From: Spirosoma sp. KCTC 42546
GTDB lineage: Bacteria; Bacteroidota; Bacteroidia; Cytophagales; Spirosomataceae
Length of the DNA: 64,000 nt
Assembly (NCBI RefSeq): GCF_006965485.1
Contig: NZ_CP041360.1
Coordinates: 5,126,501-5,190,500 of the forward strand
Direction of reading: 5' to 3'
Part shown: piece by piece, positions 44,304 through 52,721 of the stretch
How the letters are laid out: every line of letters starts with the position of its first letter
How positions within the stretch are numbered: position 1 is the stretch's first letter
Notes under the pieces: generated by a model
What the model was told of the DNA's origin: nothing
Databases searched by the model: none
Seen by the model: only the letters and a program-made list of their open reading frames with translations
Made by a program: the position numbers and the translations under genes

Positions 44304-46919
44304 ATGAAATACTCGTTTATCACTAGTTTATTGCTTGTTAGTTTGGCGAACAGCTCCGTCGACATACAGGCCCAATCCAACCCTAACCCAACTTCCCAAA
44401 TTGCCAGGGGCACTTCAGCCCGAGGCAACACCACGCGCCCCTGGACGTACTGGTGGTGGATGGGAAGCGCGGTCAATGAAGCCGATATTACTCATCAACT
44501 CGAACAGTTTGCCAAAGCAGGTCTTGGTGGTGTTCATATTATTCCTATTTACGGTGTAAAAGGCTACGAAAATCAATTTATTCCATTTCTAAGTGATCGT
44601 TGGCTGGCCGTTTTTGCGCACACCGTTCACGAGGGCAAACGGCTGGGTGTGGGTGTTGACCTGACCACCGGCACTGGCTGGCCATTTGGCGGGCCGGGCG
44701 TATCTACCCCAACCGCGGCTAAAGCCTGGAAAGTGGTGGATGGTAAACTCACGACCGTTCTGACAAAGCAACAGGTGAAACGTCCCGCGCCCGGTGGCCA
44801 GGGTCTGGTAATTGACTACTTCAACAAAGAGGCCGTTCAGCAGTATCTACAGCGTTTCGACTCAACGCTGGCCCACTTACCTGAACAACCGCGTGCCGTT
44901 TACAACGACTCGTACGAGGTATACGGTGCCAACTGGTCAGCTAATTTTCTGGATGAATTTAAAGCCCGGCGAGGGTACGACCTCACTAGTCAGTTAGCCG
45001 CTTTTTTAGATACAACCCGAACTCCCGAAAGTATCCTCGTTCATCAGGATTATCACCAAACGCTTGCTGAACTTCTCCACGACGGGTTTGCGTCAACCTG
45101 GGGTAGCTGGGCCAGTAAAGCGGGCTATTTATCCAGAAACCAGGCGCATGGTTCGCCGGGGAACCTCATTGATTTATACGCACAGGCCGCTATTCCCGAA
45201 ACCGAATCATTTGGTTCCAGTCGCTTTCCGATTCCAGGGTTACGGGTCGATGCCAACTATGAGGTCGACCGATTTGGTACGCCGAATCCACTGGCCATGA
45301 AATTTGCATCGTCGGCCGCCAATCTGTTAGGAAAACCGCTGGTCAGTTCAGAAACCGGCACCTGGCTGGCCAACCATTTTCAGGTGTCGCTTTCGCAATT
45401 AAAACCGCAGATGGATGAGTTGTTTGCGGCTGGAATCAACCATATTTTCTACCACGGTATCCCCTACTCACCCAGGGCTGAAGCCTGGCCGGGCTGGTTA
45501 TTTTATGCCTCAACCAACTATGGCCCATCGTCTCATTTCTGGCCACACCTACCTAAGCTTAATCAGTATATTGAACGCTGCCAGACGCGTTTACAAACCA
45601 GTAAACCCGACAACGATGTGCTGGTTTACTTCCCGATTCATGATCTATGGGCCACAAAGGCAAAGTCAGCGGGGGGCATTCATCAGTTGGAAGTCCACCA
45701 TGTGGAGCAGTGGCTCCTTCCCCAGCCATTCGGCAAATTGTGTGAGCAACTCACGCAACGAGGCTACTCGTTCGACTATGTTTCTGATGAGCTACTCAAG
45801 GGGTTAACCGGGAGCAAACAGGGCATTCGAAGTCCGGGTGGTGCCACGTATCAGGTCGTACTGGTTCCACACAGCACGTATTTACCCGAAACTTCCCTCC
45901 GGCAGTTGGAGCGGTTAGCCCGGCAAGGTGCCCGCATTGTCTTCGACGGATTACCGGAGCAGGCACCGGGTTTTCATAATCACCAGGCGCGTTCGACTAC
46001 AGTTCAGCAACTCGGACAAACGCTCCGGCAACTAAAAACCGTAACTGTCAGTACCGATGTATTCAAATCCTTACCACAGCTGGGCGTCCGGGCAGAACCG
46101 TGGGCAGGTGAAGGCCTTTCGTTCATTCGAAAAAAATCTGGCTCTCAGCAGGATACAACGCAATATTTTATCACGAACCTGGGCAACCAATTCCACCAGA
46201 ACTGGATTGCTCTTTCGGCAACTGGTCTCGTAAGTCGGTATAATCCCCTCACAGATCAGACGGAGATAATACCCGTCCGAAAAAGGCAAGGTGGAAAGAA
46301 CGAAATCTTTTTACAGCTTGAACCGGGTCAATCCTGTTTTATACATGTTTACTCAGGAACGCCAACAGTCCTAAACGAAGCAGCGCAAAAGCGGCTAACG
46401 TCAACCTCGAATGGCCAGTCCATCCGCTTAAAAAATTCCTGGCAGGTACAGTTTCTAAAGGGCCGTCCGGCGTTGACAACCACAGCCACAATGCCAAGCC
46501 TAACATCCTGGACAAGTTTAGCTGATTCTGCCGGTTATTTCTCCGGCACCGCCCGCTACACCACAACTTTCGACTTACCCGCCGGAGTCAACGTATCATC
46601 CTACCAACTCGATCTTGGCGACGTACGGGAAGTCGCCGATGTAAAATTGAATGGTCAGCCTCTGGGAACCGCCTGGTGCATCCCCTTCCGATTAACCATT
46701 CCGGCAGACCTATTAAAGCCCGCCGGAAATAAACTGGAAATTGACGTTACGAACCTATCCGCCAATTACATGCGCTTGTACGATAAGCTGAATCCCGGCT
46801 GGAAGAAATTCTACGACATCAACATTGTGGACATTCGCTACCGCCCTTTCGATGCCACTCGCTGGGAAGCCTTGCCCTCCGGGCTGCTGGGGCCAATTAA
46901 GCTGACTGCTAAAAAGTAA
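44304..46919 (+). CDS. GH106-like glycoside hydrolase (alpha-L-rhamnosidase type)
   Basis: Secreted enzyme of 871 residues. ATG 44304 (MKYSFITSLLLVSLANSS) starts a signal peptide; an upstream GTG at 44286 is less likely. The opening RPWTYWWWMGSAVNEADITHQL, GGVHIIPIYGVKGYEN and LGVGVDLTTGTGWPFGG identifies the GH106-like clan. The C-terminus ends in a beta-sandwich (YQLDLGDVREVADVKLNGQ, a carbohydrate-binding-like jelly roll). Rhamnosidase activity would fit pectin (rhamnogalacturonan) use. It follows the MG2 protein with no gap, so it belongs to the receptor operon. Confidence 0.82.
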   Translation: MKYSFITSLLLVSLANSSVDIQAQSNPNPTSQIARGTSARGNTTRPWTYWWWMGSAVNEADITHQLEQFAKAGLGGVHIIPIYGVKGYENQFIPFLSDRWLAVFAHTVHEGKRLGVGVDLTTGTGWPFGGPGVSTPTAAKAWKVVDGKLTTVLTKQQVKRPAPGGQGLVIDYFNKEAVQQYLQRFDSTLAHLPEQPRAVYNDSYEVYGANWSANFLDEFKARRGYDLTSQLAAFLDTTRTPESILVHQDYHQTLAELLHDGFASTWGSWASKAGYLSRNQAHGSPGNLIDLYAQAAIPETESFGSSRFPIPGLRVDANYEVDRFGTPNPLAMKFASSAANLLGKPLVSSETGTWLANHFQVSLSQLKPQMDELFAAGINHIFYHGIPYSPRAEAWPGWLFYASTNYGPSSHFWPHLPKLNQYIERCQTRLQTSKPDNDVLVYFPIHDLWATKAKSAGGIHQLEVHHVEQWLLPQPFGKLCEQLTQRGYSFDYVSDELLKGLTGSKQGIRSPGGATYQVVLVPHSTYLPETSLRQLERLARQGARIVFDGLPEQAPGFHNHQARSTTVQQLGQTLRQLKTVTVSTDVFKSLPQLGVRAEPWAGEGLSFIRKKSGSQQDTTQYFITNLGNQFHQNWIALSATGLVSRYNPLTDQTEIIPVRKRQGGKNEIFLQLEPGQSCFIHVYSGTPTVLNEAAQKRLTSTSNGQSIRLKNSWQVQFLKGRPALTTTATMPSLTSWTSLADSAGYFSGTARYTTTFDLPAGVNVSSYQLDLGDVREVADVKLNGQPLGTAWCIPFRLTIPADLLKPAGNKLEIDVTNLSANYMRLYDKLNPGWKKFYDINIVDIRYRPFDATRWEALPSGLLGPIKLTAKK

Positions 46920-46945
46920 ATCCAATCAAAAAAATACCTCTTAAC

Positions 46946-47033
46946 GTGATGTCGGTTACGTCTAACCGACATAGTTAGGTTTCTCAAAACCTAACGGTGC
47001 TGCATAGTAGCAGCTGTAAGCATCTGCCATCAC
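46946..47033. repeat. Composite modular hairpin after the GH106-like gene
   Basis: Outer GTGATG (46946-46951) / CATCAC (47028-47033) enclose TGTCGGTTA-CGTC-TAACCGACA (46950-46971), GTTAGGTTT-CTCA-AAACCTAAC (46974-46995) and a CAGCTG-TAAG-CATCTG hairpin with one mismatch (about 47011-47026). Same vocabulary as 14182 and 34175. Confidence 0.85.
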
Positions 47034-47137
47034 AATAAGGGCCGATAAATCTAAAGAAAATCGGTTCACTTAACCTCCAATAGGAGTACAGGCTCCTGCC
47101 AAACAGTATATTTAGGCACTGACTGTCTCCTACTCCT

Positions 47138-49300
47138 ATGAAACGATTTTTGCTTCCCCTAATCCTTCTGTCGGCCACAGTATTTATAGCCGCTACCTTT
47201 ATAAACCAACTCGGCCCACCCAGTTCCAGCAACGATTGGCCGGAATATTTAGGTGGTCCAGATCGGAATCACTATTCCACGCTTACCCAAATCGACACTG
47301 CGAATGTGAATAAGCTGAAGATGGTCTGGGAGTACCATACCCTGGATTCAGGACAGATTCAGTGTAATCCAATCATAAAAAATGGTGTTCTGTATGGCAT
47401 GACGGCCACCACCCAGCCCTTTGCCGTTAATGCCGCTACGGGGGAGCAAATCTGGACACGAAAGGATACGACATCGGTACGGGCAATGGTGCGTTCGGGG
47501 AGTACCAGCCGGGGGGTTACGTACTGGGAAAGTGGAAACGACAAGCGTATTCTGTTTACCAATGGCCCCTGGCTGTATGCCATCGAAGCCGCCACCGGTA
47601 AGCCCGTCAATTCCTTTGGCGATCAGGGACGTACCAGCCTGAAGGCGGGACTGGGACCCACAGCGAAAGATAAATCAGTTATTTCGAACACGCCCGGCAC
47701 CGTTTATGGCGATCTGATTATCATGCCCATGCGCCTGTCTGAGGGGGCCGATGCGGCTCTGGGCCATATTCAGGCCTTTAATATCCGGACGGGAGCACTG
47801 GCGTGGGTGTTTCATACCATTCCGCAACCGGGCGAGTTTGGTTATGAAACCTGGCCAAAGGATACCTACAAAAATACAGACGTAGGCGCAGCCAATAACT
47901 GGTCGGGCATGGCGGTTGATCGGCAGCGGGGTATCCTGTACGTACCAACCGGTTCGGCAGCGTTTGACTTTTACGGGGGCAATCGACTAGGGAAGAACCT
48001 ATTTGCGAACTGCCTGCTGGCCCTCGACGCCAAAACGGGTAAACGACTCTGGCACTTCCAACTCGTCCACCACGATATTCTCGACCGCGACGCTCCTGCA
48101 CCCCCAAATCTGGTGACGGTTACGCACAACGGCCCCGACGGTCGGCCCCGACGCATTGATGCCGTAGCGCAGGTTAGCAAGCAAGGCTATGTTTTCCTGT
48201 TCGATCGTGTTACGGGCAAGCCCTTATTTCCGATCAAGGAAGTGCCCGTACCGGCTTCTGATATCGACGGTGAAAAGGCCTGGCCAACGCAACCTATTCC
48301 CACGAAACCAGCGCCCTACGCCCGGCACAGCCTGACCGAAGTTGAGATAAGCGATTTAGCTTCAAATCGGGAGGAGTTACAGGCTACACTCCGTAAAAGT
48401 CGTTATCAGGGAGCCTTTACGCCCCTGAGCAAAGAGGGAACCATTATTTACCCAGGACTCGACGGCGGTGCCGAATACGGTGGTGCGGCTGTGGATCCCG
48501 ATGGTATTATGTACGTGAACAGCAATGAGATGGCCTGGCTGATTTCGCTGAACCGGAAACTGTCCAACGACCAGCTTGCCCAACTCAGCCCCGGCCAGCG
48601 GGTGTATACCACGACCTGTGCCCAATGCCATGGTGCCGAACGAAAAGGAAATCCGGCCAGTGGTTTCCCGTCGTTAGTCGACATCAACAAACGCAGGAAT
48701 AGGGCCTTTGTCAACAACATTGTCACGAACGGAAAAGGGATGATGCCTGCCTTTCCCAGCCTGTCGGCCAAACAGAAGCAGTCATTGCTGGCGTTTCTTT
48801 TCGGGGATGAAAATCAGGAGCCCGGCATGAATCATGATCCCGAACCAGGGCTCAGCAAAGCTGAGCAGGCAAAAACGAAGGTTCCGTATCAGATATCGGG
48901 CTACAGCAAATTCCTGGACAAAAACGGCTATCCGGCAGTTCCCACGCCCTGGGGCACGCTCAACGCCATTAACCTCAACACCGGCGAATACGTCTGGAAA
49001 ACCGTTTTGGGAAATTATCCAGAGTTAAAAACCAAAGAACCTACGGGCTCAGAAAGTTACGGCGGGCCAGTTATTACGGCAGGCGGGGTTCTGTTTATAG
49101 CAGGCACAAAAGACGGTTTATTCCGGGCCTTCTCCCGAAAAACGGGCAAGCTACTCTGGCAAACCAAACTTCCAGCCGCAGCCTTTGCCACCCCCAGCAC
49201 CTATGAGGTTAACGGGAAACAATACGTCGTTCTGGCTTGTGGGGGTACGAAGTTAGGTGCCGCAAAAGGAGACAGTTACGTAGCATTCGCTTTACCTTAG
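47138..49300 (+). CDS. PQQ-dependent dehydrogenase with internal cytochrome c domain
   Basis: Periplasmic quinoprotein of 720 residues, signal MKRFLLPLILLSATVFIAATF. The beta-propeller starts WPEYLGGPDRNHYSTLTQI with repeated tryptophan blades (AATGEQIWTRKD, DAKTGKRLWHFQ, NLNTGEYVWKTV, SRKTGKLLWQTK). A c-type heme site CAQCHG (Cys494, Cys497, His498) lies inside the protein rather than at its end, with propeller sequence resuming after it. It would oxidise a sugar or alcohol and pass electrons to the respiratory chain. Substrate unknown. No PQQ synthesis genes are in the window. Confidence 0.9.
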   Translation: MKRFLLPLILLSATVFIAATFINQLGPPSSSNDWPEYLGGPDRNHYSTLTQIDTANVNKLKMVWEYHTLDSGQIQCNPIIKNGVLYGMTATTQPFAVNAATGEQIWTRKDTTSVRAMVRSGSTSRGVTYWESGNDKRILFTNGPWLYAIEAATGKPVNSFGDQGRTSLKAGLGPTAKDKSVISNTPGTVYGDLIIMPMRLSEGADAALGHIQAFNIRTGALAWVFHTIPQPGEFGYETWPKDTYKNTDVGAANNWSGMAVDRQRGILYVPTGSAAFDFYGGNRLGKNLFANCLLALDAKTGKRLWHFQLVHHDILDRDAPAPPNLVTVTHNGPDGRPRRIDAVAQVSKQGYVFLFDRVTGKPLFPIKEVPVPASDIDGEKAWPTQPIPTKPAPYARHSLTEVEISDLASNREELQATLRKSRYQGAFTPLSKEGTIIYPGLDGGAEYGGAAVDPDGIMYVNSNEMAWLISLNRKLSNDQLAQLSPGQRVYTTTCAQCHGAERKGNPASGFPSLVDINKRRNRAFVNNIVTNGKGMMPAFPSLSAKQKQSLLAFLFGDENQEPGMNHDPEPGLSKAEQAKTKVPYQISGYSKFLDKNGYPAVPTPWGTLNAINLNTGEYVWKTVLGNYPELKTKEPTGSESYGGPVITAGGVLFIAGTKDGLFRAFSRKTGKLLWQTKLPAAAFATPSTYEVNGKQYVVLACGGTKLGAAKGDSYVAFALP

Positions 49301-49303
49301 TTA

Positions 49304-49373
49304 GTTTGAGGTTTGGAGTTTGACGTTGGCTGGTGAGTCATTCAACGTCAAACCTCAAACTCCAACCCTCAAC
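49304..49373. repeat. Dyad element, GTTTGAG-type arms with GTTGGCTGG core
   Basis: Starts four bases after the dehydrogenase stop. The left arm (about 49304-49327) lacks one 7-bp unit present in the right arm (to about 49373). The apex has GTTGGCTGG, close to the core at 4431-4515. Confidence 0.75.
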
Positions 49374-49402
49374 CCTCCAAACAACTTCCCTATTAATCAC
49401 CT

Positions 49403-50287
49403 ATGAATCAATCCATTGGCATTGACCTAGGCGGTACGCGTATCAAAGGCGTACTCATTGATACACGTACCGGCGAGGTTTTAGAAAAACGAATCACGCC
49501 AACCAACGATGGTGAAACGAATAGCTGGAAATCGGTTATTGCCCAGACCGTGCTAGACCTGAAAGCCGCAGCCAACGAACCCATCCTGGGAGTAGGGTTA
49601 GCAGCACCTGGCCTTCCTACCGTCGATAATTCAGCGATTGCATGTATGCCGGGTCGATTACCGGGCCTGGAAGGTTTCGCCTGGGCCGACTTCCTGAACG
49701 AACGTGTCTGGGTCCTGAACGATGCCCATGCCGCATTAATGGCCGAAGCCCGTTTTGGGGCAGCCCGCAACGTCGCCAACGCAGCCATGCTGACCCTGGG
49801 AACGGGCGTTGGCGGTGGACTGCTTGTCAATGGCCAATTATATCAGGGCTTTTTCCAGATGGCAGGACACCTCGGCCACATGTCCGTCGATGCCGACAGC
49901 GACCAGCTCGATGTTACCCACGCACCCGGCAGTCTGGAGGATGCTATTGGCAACGTGACCGTTGGCCGACGCTCGTATGGCCGCTACCAGAGTACGCATG
50001 AACTCCTGGATGGCTACGTACAGGGTGAGCCGGTGGCCACACTCGTCTGGCTAACCTCCGTACGCCGGTTGGCAGTGGCTTTGGCTTCCATAGCCAATTC
50101 GTTTTCGCCTGAACTGATCGTGTTAGGCGGGGGAATCACGCAGGCCAATGACGCCCTGTTCACCCCTTTACAAACATTTATGGACCTATTCGAATGGCGA
50201 CCAAGTGGAAAAAAAACAACCATTTGTAAAGCCCATTTTGAAGATTGGGCCGGTGCTATTGGAGCAGCGGCCTGTTTTCATAACTAA
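49403..50287 (+). CDS. ROK-family sugar kinase without the zinc motif
   Basis: A 294-residue kinase: SIGIDLGGTRIKGVLIDTRTG (phosphate loop), VLNDAHAALMAEARFG with catalytic Asp107, and LGTGVGGGLLVNG. Where most ROK proteins have the zinc site CxCGxxGCxE, this one reads QLDVTHAPGSLED (about 168-180): all cysteines are absent while G-x-L-E is retained. It probably phosphorylates glucose or another hexose, but this is not certain. A SIS-domain sugar isomerase-like gene follows. Confidence 0.87.
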   Translation: MNQSIGIDLGGTRIKGVLIDTRTGEVLEKRITPTNDGETNSWKSVIAQTVLDLKAAANEPILGVGLAAPGLPTVDNSAIACMPGRLPGLEGFAWADFLNERVWVLNDAHAALMAEARFGAARNVANAAMLTLGTGVGGGLLVNGQLYQGFFQMAGHLGHMSVDADSDQLDVTHAPGSLEDAIGNVTVGRRSYGRYQSTHELLDGYVQGEPVATLVWLTSVRRLAVALASIANSFSPELIVLGGGITQANDALFTPLQTFMDLFEWRPSGKKTTICKAHFEDWAGAIGAAACFHN

Positions 50288-50289
50288 TT

Positions 50290-50382
50290 GTTTGCAGTTT
50301 GTAGTTCGACGTTTGAAGTTAGCTGTCGCGAAAGCAACTGTATGGTCAGTAAACTTCAAACGTCGAACTACAAACTGCAAAC
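50290..50382. repeat. Perfect 31-bp dyad element, GTTTGCAG-type arms
   Basis: Arms 50290-50320 and 50352-50382 are exact reverse complements, two bases after the ROK kinase stop; the centre contains GTTAGCTGTCGCG, a variant of the GTTGGCTGACGC core. Arm words match those of 6525-6594. Confidence 0.88.
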
Positions 50383-50397
50383 CTCAACCAACAACCC

Positions 50398-51207
50398 ATG
50401 TCCCTTACCTCCCAATACATTCAAAAATCCAGAGCGATTCTGGATACTGTTGAGCAACAATCAGACGCTATTCAGCAAGCTGCACAGTGGTTTAGTCAGA
50501 CGATTCTGGCTGGGCGTATGGTGCATTTGTTTGGTAGCGGCCACAGCCGAATTATGGTTGAAGAAATGTGGCCCCGCTATGGCTCATTTCCCGGCTTTAA
50601 TCCCATTGTCGAACTATCCCTCTCCTTTCACAATCTGGTAGTGGGCGCAAATGGCCAGCGACAGGCTATGTTCCTGGAAAATGTACCGGGGCTGGCGCAG
50701 CGCATTCTCCGGAACTATGATCTTTCGGAGCAGGATTCGGCCCTTGTCATTTCGTCCAGCGGTTGCAATGTCGTTCCCATCGAAATGGCGGAGTTGTTTC
50801 AGAAACAGGGCGTGAAAGTGGTGGCCCTGATCACAAAACAACATGCTGATTACAGTACCAGCAAACGGGCCGATGGCAAAAAACTAAGTGACTTTGCCGA
50901 CTTGGTGCTGGACACGGGTGCAGCAATGGGTGATGCCATGGTCACCGTTCCGGGACTGGATACGCCTGTTGCTCCGGGCTCAACGGTTGGCGGGGCCGTA
51001 GTGGTCAACTGCCTAAAGGCCGAAGTGGCTGGTTTACTTACTCAGGCAGGTTTCCCCCCCAAGGTGTTATCAGCCGCAAATGTAGTAGGTGCCGAACGGG
51101 CCGTTTCCCTGTTTGAAAGCGCCTATGATGAACACGCCCATCGGCTGGCAAAGCTCTACGAACGGGTGGGGATACCATCTTATGTTAGTGAACCAGGTAA
51201 GCCATAG
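50398..51207 (+). CDS. SIS-domain protein (sugar-phosphate isomerase/etherase-like, UPF0309 type)
   Basis: A 269-residue cytoplasmic protein. Sugar-binding signature HLFGSGHSRIMVEEMWPRYG at about 40-60, followed by LVISSSGCNVVPIEMAELFQKQG and APGSTVGGAVVVNCLKAEV. It resembles UPF0309 proteins such as YckB/YcjU-type SIS domains rather than MurQ. Together with the ROK kinase upstream it may process an amino-sugar or phosphorylated sugar; the substrate is unknown. It faces the next gene convergently with 32 bp between. Confidence 0.82.
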   Translation: MSLTSQYIQKSRAILDTVEQQSDAIQQAAQWFSQTILAGRMVHLFGSGHSRIMVEEMWPRYGSFPGFNPIVELSLSFHNLVVGANGQRQAMFLENVPGLAQRILRNYDLSEQDSALVISSSGCNVVPIEMAELFQKQGVKVVALITKQHADYSTSKRADGKKLSDFADLVLDTGAAMGDAMVTVPGLDTPVAPGSTVGGAVVVNCLKAEVAGLLTQAGFPPKVLSAANVVGAERAVSLFESAYDEHAHRLAKLYERVGIPSYVSEPGKP

Positions 51208-51239
51208 AAACAACTACAAGGTTTAGATTGAACGGGCAA

Positions 51240-51986
51240 TTAGTTCCGACTCACATGCTGTATGACTTGTTTTAACTGATCGTAATCTGACCCATTAACA
51301 AAAGCGGCTATGTTCCCGGCCTTGTCAATCACAATAAAACTCGGGATACTAGCCACTTGAAATTTTCGATTAAAACTATACGAATCCGGAATCGGCATAA
51401 ATGGTAGCGTTTGAGTAGCCATCACATTCGCTATCTCTTCTTTCGACTCTCGTAAAATGCCTAATGAAATGAGGCCATTATCTGATTGATATGGCCGTAT
51501 CACATCGGCAAATTGGTTTGCCTGACTAGGCCCCCAGAACGGTTTACTCAAACTGACCCAAAAACTAAGGATAACCACATGCCCTTTCAAGTCGGTTGAT
51601 CGGTACACCTTGTCATCTATACCCTTCATGACAAATAAAGGGATGGGTTCGCCCACTTTGGGCTGTAATGTTGGGTCTAGTTCATTGTAAAAAATGTGGG
51701 TTTCCCGTTCTTCCGCCGTCGTTGGCCGAATCATATAGGCACTGGCTTTACCATACTCATCAAATACGGGCATCACATGGTAGCCATATGGGTCCTTCTG
51801 CATTAATTGCCGATACGCCTGATAGGAAATCTGTTTGCCGGTAGTCTTGTCAACGATTTTCGTGCTCTCGTCGATGCGTACCTCCTGCCGAATGCCCGCC
51901 TTACTAACAACTACCTGAGCTAAGGTTGAAAAGCAAATCAATGCCTGAACAGCCGTGATAAAAACGACTATGGAAACGTGTTTCAT
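51240..51986 (-). CDS. Redoxin/TlpA-fold protein lacking the catalytic cysteines
   Basis: A 248-residue exported protein (signal MKHVSIVVFITAVQALICFSTLAQ). The C-terminal half has the thioredoxin-like core: VGEPIPLFVMKGIDDKVY, STDLKGHVVILSFW, and VASIPSFIVIDKAGNIAAFV with the cis-Pro region. The usual FWxxWCxxC is FWVSLSKPF here (142-150), so no redox Cys pair exists. It cannot act as a standard disulfide reductase; a structural or binding role is likely. No obvious operon partner. Confidence 0.7.
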   Translation of the reverse strand: MKHVSIVVFITAVQALICFSTLAQVVVSKAGIRQEVRIDESTKIVDKTTGKQISYQAYRQLMQKDPYGYHVMPVFDEYGKASAYMIRPTTAEERETHIFYNELDPTLQPKVGEPIPLFVMKGIDDKVYRSTDLKGHVVILSFWVSLSKPFWGPSQANQFADVIRPYQSDNGLISLGILRESKEEIANVMATQTLPFMPIPDSYSFNRKFQVASIPSFIVIDKAGNIAAFVNGSDYDQLKQVIQHVSRN

Positions 51987-52105
51987 AACGGGTGAATATA
52001 GTGCTGAGATGACTCAAAGTAAGGAGATCACCCTTTTTGACGCAAGCACCCGCTTACATTTAACAATAAACTAATGCAGATGGCTACTGAAGTAAACGTC
52101 AATCC

Positions 52106-52588
52106 CTATTTCCGTGCTGCTATAATAACGCCTTCCAGGGCTGGATCAGCAGGCGTTTTTAGCGTGTAGCCAGGAGGCACTACAAAAATACCAGGACCGC
52201 CCCGTACTGATCGTTCGTAGAAGGCATTCCCTTCTATCCGGCATTCATAAAGCTGAGGAGCGGAGGTTGCAGCTGTAAGTTGAAAAGAGCCGTTCGTCTC
52301 GCTAACACCAACATCTTTTATGTGAATTTGTGACCCAGCCTCGCCAATTGTTTTGTAGACACTCCCGATCCTGACCGAGTCAGGCCCTTTACGATCAACA
52401 ATGATATAGAACTCACTGACACCAAGCTTATTGATCCCCTTGCTTGTGTAGAGTGTATCTCCATTGAGTACATACGACTGAATTACATACTTACCAGCAG
52501 CACGAGCGGCCACATCATTTGGTGTAGTATCCTTTGGCTGACAACTTAAAAAGCCTGAAAAGCACAACAGTAAAAGCAGTTTTCCCAT
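52106..52588 (-). CDS. Putative lipoprotein of unknown function
   Basis: A 160-residue lipoprotein, signal MGKLLLLLCFSGFLSC with Cys16. The mature part looks like a beta-barrel or lipocalin-like fold (KYVIQSYVLNGDTLYTSKG, EFYIIVDRKGPDSVRIG). It has no recognised family. It lies 119 bp upstream of the redoxin-fold gene on the same strand and may be co-transcribed. Confidence 0.68.
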   Translation of the reverse strand: MGKLLLLLCFSGFLSCQPKDTTPNDVAARAAGKYVIQSYVLNGDTLYTSKGINKLGVSEFYIIVDRKGPDSVRIGSVYKTIGEAGSQIHIKDVGVSETNGSFQLTAATSAPQLYECRIEGNAFYERSVRGGPGIFVVPPGYTLKTPADPALEGVIIAARK

Positions 52589-52721
52589 AGAGCTGAGCGT
52601 TTATTCAGTTAACGCATGAGCAATTTATTTCATACAAATGCCCATGTATTTAGTTAAATAAACAGTAATCTTCTCAATGATCTATACGATTGGGCCTTCT
52701 TCATCAAATCTGACCAATCTC

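Noticed and set aside
45064..45807. Plus-strand alternative frames inside the GH106-like gene
   Set aside because: Shadow frames of a gene with consistent family motifs in the main frame.
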